NCBI GenBank assembly: GCA_911728455.2
Contig: OU452219.1
Coordinates: forward strand, 12,924,397 to 12,988,396
Direction of reading: 5' to 3'
Length of the DNA stretch: 64,000 bases
DNA from: Marthasterias glacialis
Taxonomy: Eukaryota > Echinodermata > Asteroidea > Forcipulatida > Asteriidae
Positions 1 to 13,351 of this stretch are shown piece by piece. The translations under genes were made by a program, and so were the position numbers. Below the pieces are notes generated by a model. It saw only the letters and a program-made list of their open reading frames with translations. It was not told where the DNA came from and ran no database searches. Positions within the stretch are counted from its first letter, which is position 1, and the number at the start of each line of letters is the position of its first letter.

Positions 1-27
1 ATAGACAAACAAAAAAAAACGCTGTGA

Positions 28-152
28 GAGAATCTTTGTTCTCTTGGCTTTGTCAAGTCAAGGTTTGTTTGTGCCAGCGGTACTCTCAAAGAAAAATGAT
101 TCTGACAATTCCAAAAAAATAACCCTGCCAGTGGGACGGCAACTGTTTAAAC
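28..152 (-). repeat. ~580-bp interspersed repeat, partial copy
   Basis: The inverted 5' part of the family near the window edge. It runs directly into the 102-bp tandem array. Confidence 0.8.
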
Positions 153-158
153 ACCAAT

Positions 159-447
159 CTCCATGTGTAAGACAGAGTATGCATATTCAAAAATTTGTTT
201 CATTATACAATTATGAATTAATTATGAAGGATTACTGCAACTGGTTAAACACCACTGCATCTCCATGTGTAAGACAGAGTATGCATATTCAAAAATTTGT
301 TTCATTATACAATTATGAATTAATTATGAAGGATTACTGCAACTGGTTAAACACCACTGCATCTCCATGTGTAAGACAGAGTATGCATATTCAAAAATTT
401 GTTTCATTATAAATACAATTATGAATTAATTATGAAGGATTACTGCA
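159..447. repeat. 102-bp tandem repeat, about 2.8 copies
   Basis: The motif CTCCATGTGTAAGACAGAG starts at 159, 261 and 363, a period of 102 bp. Copies are almost identical; the last has a small TAAA insertion and is cut short. It directly follows a partial copy of the ~580-bp interspersed repeat. Confidence 0.95.
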
Positions 448-650
448 TGTGAATGTACATGTACAGTACATGTACATGGGCCTTCATAGAGTGACACCGG
501 AACATATGAAAACGGCAAGGTGATGTTGATTTTGCCATAGAGCAAAGACTTGCTCTCTGATTCCACAGACACAGACACTGAGCTGCCATTACAGCGGTTT
601 CCATGGTATCACAAGCTTGACCTGTTCCAATACACTGTAAGAGTACTGCT

Positions 651-757
651 GCATCTCAGTAGCCTTTTTCAGATATGGTGGACACTATAGGAGTGCACTG
701 TTTGGTTTGGGTGTATACGGACAAATTTACCCAAACTACATGGCTTATGGTACAAGA
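651..757. repeat. Repeat inverted relative to 56316-56399
   Basis: TATAGGAGTGCACTGTTTGG and GTATACGGACAAATTTACCC recur as the complement near 56316-56399. Confidence 0.65.
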
Positions 758-3700
758 ACTAGTCACACAATTTAGCGTGTTGAAGATTTTGTTTGGAACA
801 GAGCATGGCTTGTCTTTAAGTTGGTTCACTCCACAGTTATGGCCACAATAATTATTGGCTCTTTATGCAGAAATGACAAATGTCAACATATGATGAGAAT
901 CGCTCACCGGTACTTCGCTCAACATGTACAATGTACATGCAATCTACACATATGCAGTTGCAGTTACATCTACATGTACATGTATAGTCCTTGTGATCAA
1001 AAGTAAAGTGGCTTGCTCATTTTTTAATTATGGAGGCCTCCGTGGTTAATGTACTCATGCGTTGCTTTTTAAAATCAGTAAATCAAAGGTTAAATCAAAC
1101 ATAGAATTATGTGTCAAGCTGGGAAACAAATGTAACCCTCCATGATGTTTAACTTACACATTTCAATAGTACAAGTACAATGTACACAAATTCCAAAACC
1201 ACTCCATTACAATAAGTACAAGAAAACAAACTCACAGCTCAATTAGTAAATTACACCCCTAATTCATTAAATCCAAAAGATCAACAGTTCTTGAAATGTT
1301 AATGCCTGTATAATCCTAACAGTAAATATTTATGTACATGTAGCAAGCATAATTAAGTGTAGAGGATAAATAGCTGAGATCCAATGACAAACAAAATCTA
1401 CAGGACAGCTCCTCAGGGGGTGCCACACCTCATTTCTGTATGGGTATACATTGAGCCTACTTGTACAATGAAGGAACATGATGTCAGATTTCCATGAAAA
1501 AGCAAATGTGTGTCAGCTTTGACAGACAACTTCTTAGATCGTGACCCAACCTGGGTTGGGTAGGTCCCCACTGGACTCACCAGGAAGTTGCCACATACAG
1601 CAGATGTTGGAACCGAAGGCAGACGACAATAAACCACCTCCTCATCCTTGTCCCTCTCTGATCCCAAATCCTCTGCGCTCAATCCCTGCACCAATCCCCA
1701 GCCACCGTAGAAACATGCACTGGGCCGAAAACAATGCATTTTTTACACACAGCACACACCCACACACACCGTGGCATTCACAAGACACAGTCACCTCCTT
1801 GAACCAGACTGCCACAAATGAAGAGAGACATCCAAAATACAAGAGTTTGGTATTTGGGGGGAAGTTCGCTCCCTTTTTTTTCGGCATGTCCTAAGCCAGA
1901 CAGGATCGATACAGGGTTGGGAAGAGCAGGTCAGGAATTGGTGCGGGGGAGAATGAAACTTGATAGAACAAGAGGTCACAGGACGCCTGCTGGCGTGTAC
2001 TGATTGAAAGCTGATGTGAGTGGAGGAAAACACCATATCGATGATTAGATTGCAGACGTGACCGAGGTTCAAGACCCAAAAGTAAGTGGTGAGACAAGAT
2101 GGATATGTCTCAAAGGAAATGTGTAGGTGTGGACCTATACAAAACCAATAAGAATATTAGCTGGGTCATGACTTACTTCAAGGTGGGATTTATACGTGTA
2201 GACGTTTTTTTAAAAGGAGATGACTCTGGTTGGTTTTACAAATCTGCTGGCACTGTAAAGTTTGGAAGACCAAATTCTGCAAAGAAAATTAAATCACTGC
2301 ACTGATCTTACATACACTGCAGATGTGACCCTCTATACATTATGTGAAGTACATAATGGTACAGTCAAGTTCTGGGATGAAGATTTCCAAGTGTGAACAT
2401 TCCTGACAAATGGCTTGCAGGCCTGGATTCCCCCTTATTCTAGACCCAAAACCTCCAATTCAGGAGGTATACAGACTCTGTGCATCACCAGAAATGAAAA
2501 ACTACAGGTTTGGACACAATGTGGACTATTTCTTTCTCCCTTTGGTGACTGCTTTGACTTCTTTCCAGAAAATTTGAAGGCTCAAGGAGATTTTGAGAAA
2601 ATCCTGAAATCAGGAAAAGTCCTGTGAAATCACACGCCTGCAAGTTATTTCAAACACAGTAATTTCTAGCCAACTTCTTCATAATGTTCGTGCACCATCA
2701 AGTACATGTATGTGTACAGTATCCATGGTCCTTTCTCAATGATTGTACGTACCAATTCTCCCAAGGAATTCTTTTTCACTTCAGTTCAGGTGTCCTTGTC
2801 CTTGAAAAATTGGTGACTCAAAGATTAAAAGTTTCACATACATGTATGTTGTCACACACCATACATTTTATGAAAACATTAAGTGCTGCTTCCTCAAAAC
2901 CATCAGAATTCAATGAGATGACATTGTTCGAAGATAAGTTTGTGATGTTTGCCAATCGAATGAATGTACTTTTAGCAAAACCAATGAACCTCCCTTCATT
3001 TGCAACACAACCGTATTTATGGAGTAATGGACTAAAATGTTTCTTTCAGTTTCACATTGCTAAAATCAACAAAAAAAACCTGCTTCTTGTAGTAGATCTC
3101 TATTGATCAAATACAGGTGCTTTTGTTCCTTCGTACACTTAGGTCCCGTTTCCTTTTCATGTCGTTAACAGCAGCGTTGTCAATGCACATGCCTTCTGAA
3201 ATGACTACCATAGTAAATCCATTGATTAAAGCAGGAAGCAAGATTGCTTTTCCCTGCAAAGTATGCACAGGCGTCATAGAGAAATAAGGCGTCGGCGCTA
3301 AAAAACGTCTTACGAGTCCATAAGTCAGCCAGTGGCTGTATATTATGACTCGGTAACTCAAGACGGCTCCAGAGCTTTTTGCGTCTGTCAGCGCCGTGTA
3401 ATCTTCATGCCAGCATCAATTTTTCCAAACTTTCTGTTCGGTCTTTACTCGGAGAAGAAAAATCCGAGCGTCCAATCCCATCAGATTTATGAACGAATAA
3501 AGGCATATAGTAATAGACTTTCGGGCAAAATCGAATGAGAGATCTCGTGGACTAATGCATGTCTACCCTGTGGGGGATTTAATTACCTTCTGTCAAGTTT
3601 GCTTTGAACAGAAACTCAGATATCAAGTTCTCTGTTCAAAGCTTGTTGCATTTCATCTTTTTCAAAAACTATGTTTTATTTGTGTGCAGTTTGCACTGAC

Positions 3701-3940
3701 GACATTTCCCAAAAGGACTCTTTTTTTTTCTTCTTTTTTTTTTACAAAAATACATTATCTCGGACAAAATCAAACACTCAACCAGGAAGTCCTAAATTGG
3801 TTAAGGAACATTGTACAAACAGTACCAAAGTTATGTAGCAACTAATTTGCCATACATACCTGGCAGTAGGGTACAGTACAAAACGGTGAAACACAATTTT
3901 GGTAAAATATCAGAAATGCTGAGAATAAAGAAGGTGATCT

Positions 3941-4096
3941 TCAGGTCCGATTGCTTCATTCTTGAAAGGACAAGAGCACCAAGGCATTTTCTCCTTGATA
4001 AAGTGCACCTCTGTGAGGAAAATGTTAATTTGTACTGGAACAATTCAAGGGGCACCAAGGCAATGACCAGGGGCAACGGAGGCAATATCAGGTCTG
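3941..4096 (+). repeat. ~165-bp interspersed repeat family, copy 1
   Basis: Shared landmarks are CTTGAAAGGACAAG, CACCAAGGCATTTTC, AAGGGGCACCAAGGCAATGA and GGAGGCAAT. It is probably a short non-autonomous element. No A or B box was recognised. Confidence 0.8.
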
Positions 4097-5330
4097 GATC
4101 TTTTAAGAATTAAATGTTCGTGTACACACCTCGATACAAACAAAAAACATAGATCACTTAAAACTTGATCAAACTGTTTTAGGTTCATGTACTTGCACGA
4201 CAAGCATGCACACCTGTACAGGATGTTCTGTTGAGATGCAATCAGACCAAGAGAATAATATCAGAAGATGCCGAGATCCCAGACAGATTTGTTCTGCATC
4301 ATAGAGTGCACATACAGTATGAAGCCCATCAGAAGCTGAAGATTCATGCCCCTACAACACATTATATCCTCGTCACAAATCTATGCACCAGGGATGAGAG
4401 TGGACGAAAATGAAAAATCCACCGAGGGGTTTGGTGGCTACCAACCACGCCATAACCCGTACCAATGGCAACATTCTGTGCTTAAATGTAGATGGGGGCA
4501 AGCACCTTGGAAAAGTCAAAACACAGTCCTTACATGTATTGTGTTAAGGCTTTACAAGGGCCTGGATACATGTACGTAAATGACGTAAATTTATCTATTT
4601 ATTTATTTCTCTATTTAAAGAAAAAAAACACAATAATTTTAGTAAAATCCCAAAATCCGGAAAAATTTCATCCCTGACATACAAATACATAGGAAACAGA
4701 GCATTGAGCCAGACAAGCACTTCTGCACTACCAATCATCTGGTACACGAAATGTTGAGCTACATTATGATGCGTTGATTAAATTATATGATAAATGCAGT
4801 ATTGCAACCCCGCCCCCCTCCCCTCACTTCACAATCCACCTCTTCCCCCGACCCACTATTCAGGAACAGTGGCCCCTCAGGTGATGTAAATCAAATTTCA
4901 GTCCATCTTACACAATCCATGGCACCTGTGCAGGTGAACGTTGTGTGTGTAACCCCCTTTGACATCTTTCCTACTACTTTTGTTGCACCTGACCCCTTAG
5001 TCTTGACCCATAAAATTAACCTTAGATAGTTTCCACATGTACAAAATATTCCAGACCACAGCAAAGAAATCATCTGGCTTTACTTGAAAGATCACGACTT
5101 AGAGGGCAGTAACACAATTGACAAATCTCCTGTACACAACACGGCAACTTTTTTCAGTGATGCACTGTTGGGGTTCATGCCTTGTTACAACTGTACTACA
5201 GGAGTGGATGTACATGTATGTATGTACATTGTGTTGTAATAGAATGCTTAATAAAACTTGGAATAACATTTGAATGCACAGCTTGGGTTAGGTTTTTGGA
5301 CACTCTGCAATGTAAATGAAGGCCTACTGG

Positions 5331-5453
5331 GCCCAATTTCCTGGCTCTGCTTTCCATAGAACTCTGCGCTTACAGCGCCCTTTAATAGCACACCATTCTA
5401 TGGGCTGTAAGGGCAGAATTCCACAGTGAGCAGAGCCATGAAATTGGGCCCTG
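5331..5453. mobile_element. Palindromic MITE, GGGCCCAATTTC ends
   Basis: The left arm starting GGGCCCAATTTCCTGGCTCT and the right arm ending GAGCCATGAAATTGGGCCC are inverted. Confidence 0.75.
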
Positions 5454-5681
5454 GTCATTACCCTTAAATACATACACAAGATGCAAGGGGGCATCCTGTC
5501 AGATAAGTGCTGTATATGCGTTTGATGCAAAGTAATGTTCATCAACTTGGTCTCTCCATGGTTTCTTTTAGTAGGAACGGAAATATTATATATCAAATTT
5601 TATTTATAAAAGCGTGTCCAGAACTCAGAATCAGCAAATTGAGTCATACTACTTAAGTCAAGAAACTATTAGGATGAATTG

Positions 5682-5850
5682 TCAGGCATGATTGCTTCCT
5701 TCTTGAAAGGGCATGGACACCGAGGCATTTTCTTCATGGTAAACGGCACCTCTTGGAGGAAATTGTAGATTTCTATTGAAGAATTTCAAGGGAACCAAGG
5801 CAATGACAAGGGGGCAATGGAGGCAATTGCCTGCACTACGCATCGGGCCC
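5682..5850 (+). repeat. ~165-bp interspersed repeat family, copy 2
   Basis: The same landmarks, including CTTGAAAGGGCATGGACACC and GGAACCAAGGCAATGAC. Confidence 0.8.
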
Positions 5851-7633
5851 TGAATAGGCATTAAGTAGTTATTGTTTTAGTGTGTTTAAAAATCTAGGTA
5901 GTGTGACTGCACATTTAATGGAGTCATCCAAATTACTACAGAATGTAACACCACGTTGAACGAGACTGTTCTTATACATTGAGGTTTAATATCAATAATA
6001 CACTTGTTCATGTGGAAAATAAATAGCCCATTTAATTGCATCAGACTGGAGCTGAAGTCAATGAACTGAACTGTGCACAGCCAAATAAATCCACCCCATT
6101 ACTGAAATAATAATCCATTACTTCTCCAATACTACACAGGTGCTAACTTTCAATCCTTTTGCCCTGTCATAAAATAAGCCTGATAATCACCTGCACTAAC
6201 CCGCTAATGGGGAACCCCATGGCCAGTACCCCCCATTATCATAATAAATCATGTCCTAACCCTGGCCCTTGCAAAAATGCAGTGAAGGATCATTTTTTTT
6301 TTGGGGGGAGGGGATAAGTCCATAATGCAAACAGAAAAACTGGCCGGTGTTAGAAGGGACTTTATTAATTCTGAAGGTTTTTTTTCATTTTTTTTTTTAC
6401 ATATTATGAACTTCATAAAATTGGTTTTGGTGTTTAAAGGACGTATGAAATAGAGTTTTCATTAATTATTTATTAAGAAATGTACTTTTGAAGTGTAAAA
6501 ACACCTTCTTTTCATAAAAGGATTTCTTGTACATATTTTAAAATTAATTTTGAAGATTTTCAAGTACCGATTCCGCCCCCTCCAGTGGGAGCATTAATTT
6601 GCATTTAACATAAGCAAACCTGTGCCACAAGGTCAGGAGCTTCTGTGGCCTTTGCATGCCGTGTTTATTTTGAGTCGATTGGAAGCGTTAACGCAGTGGA
6701 GTTATAATTAGTAATATCAAGGGACCAGAGCAGAGCCTCCTTCCCCCCCCCCCCCCCCGACCTTACGTTATGAAGACCGCCACACAATCATGTTTTTTAA
6801 TCGATGGATAAACACTCCTTATAAACTCAAACAAACAAAAAAAACAAGTTTTAGTCACTTTTTTTTATGGAACAAAAGGACACAATGAAAAGAAATTTAG
6901 CCTTTTCATTTTGATGGACATCGGCTGTCCTTTGAAGCATGCGGACATCATTGGTTATTGTCAAAGACCAACATACACAAACCAACATATACATCAAATA
7001 AACCTGTGAAAGTTTAAGCTCAATCAGTCATCTGAGTCTTGAGAAAATAGTAAATTAAAAAAACCTATACGTTTTCGACGTTTACAAACATCAAGTTTTG
7101 GACTCGCGGGATCAACTTTTTCTTTACTCATTTCTCAAAAACTATAGCATTTCAAGCAGAACTGTTTCAAGGGAAGTTTTCCACCATGACCATCTTTATG
7201 TAATACCATGTAGGTTGTTTGCAAATATGTGAGCATTTTTATTCTCACTCTTACCAATGTTATGCACACACACACAAAAATACATTGTACATCCATGGAC
7301 TTTCAAAACAAGAACATTTACATGTACAGTACGAGCAGAAAAATATGATCGCTTTGTGTTATTTAAAAAAAAAAGTTTTACCCAGCATGAAAGTTCCTGG
7401 ACATGCTGATTTCTCATAAACTTCTTGGTTTTTTTTAAGAGGGCTGGGCTCAATTTCACAACACATTTAGATCCATCTGTATGATGAGTTGTCAATATTG
7501 CCATAGTGATTTGTATTGTGACATCACACTTTGCTTGGCAATCTAAATGAATACACATCGTAAGATCAGTCTTAGCTCTTCGTGGAATCGAGCTCCGTAC
7601 CAACAATTCATGTACAATCTGGGAGACTTCCGG

Positions 7634-7712
7634 GATGCTAGGCGGCACCAGACATGCCAGGTGATTTTTCAATCTTTAAATTTACCAGGCAAGTCTGCTG
7701 CCACCTAGCATC
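7634..7712. mobile_element. Short palindromic MITE, GGTGGCAGCAGACTTACC family
   Basis: A shorter version: GATGCTAGGCGGCACCAGAC on the left and GTCTGCTGCCACCTAGCATC on the right. Confidence 0.65.
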
Positions 7713-10364
7713 CCCCCAACCGAAAGTTTCCCGTTGCACATTTGCAAAACACTTGTATGAATAAGAGAACCAATGGTTAACCCACTGCTACTTCTCAGAA
7801 ACATCCCTCCTCAAGACGGATTGTTTACATTATGGTGCTCCCGCAACTTCAATGTATGACATAAAGTAAATCATGTTGTGGTTGACAGTGATTTTTAAAC
7901 AGAACCTGAGTTTGTGATAACATGAAGGGATTGTTCCAACCGCAGGAGCACATACTCAACCCCAATTTTTTTTTCACTGCAAATTCCTGAAAGACTGCTA
8001 AACGGAACAGACTCCAAGAGAGTAAGAGGTAGGGTCAGGGAATGAACTCTTTTTGCGATATTATTCAAACAAAGTGTTTTTAGAGAGGCCCCTTTGGTTA
8101 GGTTTGTGGTTTCTGTTTCCAGCGTTTGGCTGAATAGGTGTTCCATTGACTTTGTGAGTACAAAAACCAATTCCTGGATTCCGAAAATTCTGCTACAAAG
8201 TGAACTTGAGAAATAAAGTCTATACCGTGAACACAATGTAACTCATTCTTCTGATGCTAGTTTATGGTTTATTGACTTTTGGTTTCTTTTTCACTTCTTG
8301 TTAGAAAAATACATGTATTTAAATATTTGGCTGCAATACGGCCTTCGGCAAGAGGGGCCAAGGTTTATTTTTTAAATCACTAAGGGTACAAACAAGAACA
8401 AGTAACTATTGTTTACTTTATCGTTTTTTGTTCTAAACAGCACTTGCTGAACAAAACCACGTAGTGTCAAGTGTAAAACTCCTATCACTATGGACATTTC
8501 TTTTTACAATGACACCATTGTATTATAAATGTAAATGACCGAGCATGTGAGGAATGGTTACATGTACTTGCACATTAGCATACATGCACATGTACGTCAC
8601 TAAATGGTTAATGAATCATTTCAAATATTTTTTCATCACAGGATTTAAATATGTTGTTCACGATACTGTTGACACCCCCCCAAAAAAGGGTGTAGCCAAC
8701 ACTCAAGTCAAATACACGCAAGTCATTAACTTGGTAAAATGAATGACAGTGTGTGAATACTTTTCAATCCACAACACAACTTCATGAATGTATGAACCAA
8801 ATAAAGTTAATCCCACATTACCACAAATGTTCCAAATCATAGACAGCTTCTCCACCTCACACACACACACACAGCTTTCCAGGAAGCCGGTACTCTCACA
8901 GAAGCCTTGCAGAACAGCTCTGGAACAAACTACCAACGTTATTATCGTCTACAATCGTCTAGTATTCCATGTACACGTATATAGTTGAATCCTTGAACTG
9001 ATGGATCAAGTTTAAAAGGCCTCCTCTCACAATCGTTTACAAACTGAATACTGCCGGCTGGTTGTCATTTCATACTCACGCTTCTATTTATTATCTTTTA
9101 TTACAGTCCACCAAAGAATGTGCCCTTATTCACTGAGGTAGGAAAGGCCATTATGACTTTATTACAATAGATGAGGTCATCTCCATTCATCAAACTACAC
9201 ACCAACCTCCTGGCGCTGTCTGGCCTACATACAATAGTGCCACTCAATAAAGTTATGGAACTTGTCCCTGATTCCAGTGTCATAATATTTTGGAGAATGA
9301 GCAAAGTGCTTTTAGGATCGTGCCACTCAAAATTCAGTCATGGACGATGTCCCTGATTTCAATGTCACATTTGTATGTAGGAGCATGAGCAATGTGTATG
9401 AAAGTTTGATTATTATACAGTACACAGACCTACATGTACAGTAAGTAATCAGTCTTCAGTTCAAATGATCACAGATGAAAAACAAAATTCCATTTTTTTA
9501 CACACTTTTCATAAGTCATTTAAGCACAATCCGGAGAAACCGACAAAAGGCTTCAAAATTATTTGCACGGCCTGCAACTTAAAAGCGCATGTACATGTAC
9601 CTGTACATCCTCCTGTACATACATGTACTTTACTCTTCATGCACAGTGTGTGTGTCTGTGAAAAAAGGTAAAAACTCAAAAGAGAGTTGCAGCATCATCA
9701 GTATGAAACAGTGACCACATACCTGTCTAACTGGGCTTTAAATTCACAAGGTGTAAAAGTCTTTTAAAGCAAGAGATTGATTTGTATCACAGCAATATTT
9801 TAAGCAACAAGTTTGTAAGTCCATGTAGCACTAGTCAGTACCAGAGGATTAACATTCTTAATGCCCCCCCAACCACTCCAGTTACTTATGAATGATGGAC
9901 TAGAGTAAGTCCACCATTGATCAGTATTGATCGGCCAACTAGGGGAAAAAAACACACACAGGCTGACTTCTATGTAGGTCACGCTGTAAGACTTTTGAAC
10001 TGTCATAAAAACGGAGACATGAATGATTAATGATGGAACCTGTTGGGTATTAGGACACTGTGAATGGAGGGGAGGAAAGCTTAGTGTATGTAATTCCTAC
10101 AGTAGGAAGTGTATAAATCATGACGTCTTGGAAATGTTGTTCTGAACACGGAAATGAATTCGAAGGCACTTTAATCTTTCAAGGAACCTTTTTTACATCC
10201 TCCTTCATCTCGTTTACTTCAACACCTGTATTGGATATACGACGTAGAATGAAATGGTTGAATCTTTACACACAGTGTATGGACACACAGCTAGGAAGTA
10301 CTACATGTAGTACACTATACACTAATCCAAGCAGCGCTTTTTTATGGTGTCTCACACCACCGCA

Positions 10365-10440
10365 GCTGTGGCTTCGCCTCGTGAAATGGAAAAGTCAAAA
10401 TTTTACCATGCGATAATTTTCCTCCCACTGTACTCTGAGC
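10365..10440. repeat. Half-copy of the GGCGAAGCC-loop palindrome
   Basis: Contains GGCTTCGCCTCGTGAAATGG, AAAATTTTACC, GCGATAAT and TTCCTCCCA in the order of the right arm of the palindrome at 39908-40067. Confidence 0.65.
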
Positions 10441-10608
10441 CACTTAATAATTTGCAAGGAGAGTCCTCCGTTTCAAGCATCCAGAGTATTAGGCCTGCAT
10501 GGTGTAGGAGGTACATGTAGGTGTCCACATGTACATTTAAACACTGAACATGTGCTGAATCTCAACCCCAGTTCTTCTCAGAACCAACACTTCTCCAAAA
10601 AGAGATGT

Positions 10609-10652
10609 AATCCAAATGGTTGTTACCAATAATCCAAATGGTTGTTACCAAT
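10609..10652 (+). repeat. 22-bp tandem duplication
   Basis: Two identical, adjacent copies of a unit containing CCAAATGGTTGTTACCAAT. Confidence 0.95.
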
Positions 10653-10675
10653 AAAGATCTCCTGCACTTATTTCC

Positions 10676-10825
10676 TGTAAGGGCAAGGCAGTTTTTCTTT
10701 TATTACAGGGCACCTCTATGAGAGAAATTTAAAATTCCTACTAGAACATTTGAAGGGGCACCAAGGCAATGACCAGGGCCGTGAAGGTAATTGCTTCTGT
10801 TGCCTCCGTAGAGTATCGGGGCTGA
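10676..10825 (+). repeat. ~165-bp interspersed repeat family, copy 3
   Basis: Contains AAGGGCAAGGCAG, AGGGCACCTCTATGAGAG and GGGGCACCAAGGCAATGACC. It lies immediately upstream of the long 580-bp repeat copy. Confidence 0.75.
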
Positions 10826-10857
10826 CCATGCAAAGCTTCAAATTTTACTTTTAACCA

Positions 10858-11435
10858 GTTGCCGCCGGGATTTTTTGTTTTTGTTTTTTGGTCCCGTCCC
10901 CCTGGCGGGATTCTTTTAGCGGAATTGCCGCCATCTTTTTTTGTTTGAGGGGTGCCGCTGGCACAAAGAAACCCCGACTTGACAATGCCAAGAGAACAAA
11001 GATTCTCTTTGTTGGATCATCCGTTTTGTTTCTCGAGCGACAAAATGTCAAATTCATGCAGCGTGAATTGTAAAACATCGGCGGTTACCTACGGCATAGG
11101 AGTGGAATTAAACATGGAACCATGGCTCGATTGCCGGCTCACTCTGACTTACCTCCATTGAGCCGAAATACAAGGAATGAACAATGGTGGAAGACTCTCG
11201 ATGCCTCGTAATCCCACTCTTGGAACAAAGGACAAAGACCTATAATTGGAGATTCCACGAAAAATCGCCTCGGAATAGCCACAAAATGCCAGTACTTATA
11301 AGACCTTTTTTGTGTGGGTGAAAGGAAGCGTTAAACAGTGTGTGTGTGGTCTGTGCATGCTCCGCAGTTGAATGATCAGGCGACCTTTGCTCCGGTGCTC
11401 CGATACTACATATTGGCATCTTAAGACGGCTTCCG
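10858..11435 (+). repeat. ~580-bp interspersed repeat, long copy A
   Basis: It begins GTTGCCGCCGGGATTTTTTG and contains TTGACAATGCCAAGAGAAC and GGCATAGGAGT. It aligns along its whole length with 48116-48662. No coding capacity or clear terminal repeats were seen. Partial inverted copies lie at 28-152 and 20905-21115. Confidence 0.85.
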
Positions 11436-13267
11436 CACATGCAAGCCAAACTGCCTAGTCTGTTGTTAGTATCACAACCCGCTCTGATAATGCTGTTTTT
11501 ACATTCAAATTTTTTAAAGCAAACTCATCTTTTAGGAATATTAAGTACATGTCTGGTGTCAAGTTTTAAAAGGTTTAGTGCATAATGCAAAAATATATAT
11601 ATAATGGTTGGAAGCAAATAAAATTGGCTGATGGTGGACTCGAACATGCAACCACTCAAATACAGTGTAAGTGCCCTATGAACTTTGTGCTCTAGAAAAT
11701 GAGCTAATCAGCCCAATGTCCGTGGGCAGTCCACCTACATGTAAGACAATCATTTATTGTTCTGTGGGGCAACGTATCACAAAACATCACACCACAAAAC
11801 GTGTTGTTCTGAACTGTCTTCTCAAATATCAGAGCAGCCACTCTGCTGAAACTTTTTCCATGTTATCTTTTCTTTAATCAGGGACAAGCTCCATGAAACC
11901 TGAACAGAAATGAATACACTAACCCCCCAAACCCAAGGCTTGCCTACTAGGCATGTTTTTTTCGTTCAAGCACTTTGGAATTAGTGATGTCTGGAAGGTC
12001 AATTAGGGTACAACAAAATTCAAGTGTAAAAAAAAAAAAAAAATCTACTGCATGGTTGTCTCGTTTCACTAATAGGCTATGTCCATGTAAGTGCTAACAG
12101 TAGATTGGTTTGAAGACTTGACACAATTTCCTATTACCCCCACTCAATAACATTAACAAGAGCCACCTCCCGATATAATTTATATTTATATGCAAGCCAA
12201 TTAAACCCAACCTTACCTTGTGGGGATCCTGCTGTGGGAACAAGCCCGCTGATTGCACAGCTGCACACTGCAACTCTGTATCCATATTCCCAAATGATGA
12301 TACCGATGTTTAATATCCAGCGGCCTTGGATATATCGTATCCACATACAGGGGGACAATGAGAGGATTATTTATAGTCTGTCTACTACGTCAGTCATGAT
12401 GTATGACAACTGAAGGGTGGTTTGGATGACACCTCGACTGAAAGGGTGGCTATACCACATGTACGTAGTGTATTACCACACAGAGTGAATAACTGCACCG
12501 GTAATGTAGACTCGGGATTATCCAAATGCAGTCCTCAGTGGCAGAGTAGTCCTACATGTAGTCACGAGCAACGAGTTCTAAATCCCATGGAGTCAGACAG
12601 ACACAAAGTACCCTTCCATTGATGGAACAGTACTACCCTCAGATTGATGGAAAAATGTAATATTATTCAAACAAGAGCAGCTGTCGGTAGAGCCACAACA
12701 CTGTAACGTACTATTGACAATGACTTCCAAATTTGTAAACACGTCTAAAAAAAAAAATGTATACATACATGTACAGAGTACTTTTGTTCCTCCAGCTGTC
12801 AAACAACAACACATGCACTTCCAGCTCCAATAAACGTAATGATGAAGTCTTCCCTTTTGAAAAGCATTCCAAGAAAATTCAAGAAACGTACAAACAGCAA
12901 CTGTGTACACTACAGTACATGTATTTATTCCTAACTGCCTCCACACACGAGTGATACACACAATCCCAACTGATTTTAACTGTCAGTTTTAATGCCTTGG
13001 TTTTGAACAAAGCTTTCTGTGGCCTCACATCCAGTGCTGTGTACTGTGTGGTGGTACCAGAGAGTTATGAAGACCAATACAATACTGTTGCCATACAATA
13101 CATGTATACACGTACACCCAGTCGTGTGGATGCGTAGGTGGTTGCAAACCCTCCAGTCAATCAGTCAAACTTCTACTCCCCGCCATTAACAATGATTAAT
13201 ACCACACCGGGAACAGCTCACACACTCTGGCAATCTCAATTACATACATTTACATTAATACACATAC

Positions 13268-13351
13268 CTTCCTTCCAGTTCTTAGTTTAGAAGCCCCGAT
13301 ATCTCCAGAATGAATCCAGCTTTGATGAGTAAAAGATTGGTTGTGGGTAGA
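13268..13351 (-). CDS. Possible ASPP exon 5 (lineage-specific linker)
   Basis: On the minus strand the acceptor CCTCAGTGCCCTCCAG and the donor GGAAG|GTATGTG bound 84 nt that are open in phase 0 at both ends, which fits exon 4. The 28 residues start STHNQSFTHQSW and end KLRTGRK. No similarity to vertebrate ASPP linkers was recognised, and the stretch could be chance or a rare alternative exon. Confidence 0.25.

Larger units (their letters stand above)
1..13267. other. ASPP intron / gene interior, left part
   Basis: No convincing exon was found on either strand. The stretch holds the 102-bp tandem array, copies of the 165-bp and 580-bp repeats, three small palindromic elements, a 22-bp duplication, a diverged ~85-bp direct repeat near 9240-9400, CA/GT-rich tracts, poly-C at 6745-6758 and many TACATGTA motifs. 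Confidence 0.5.
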
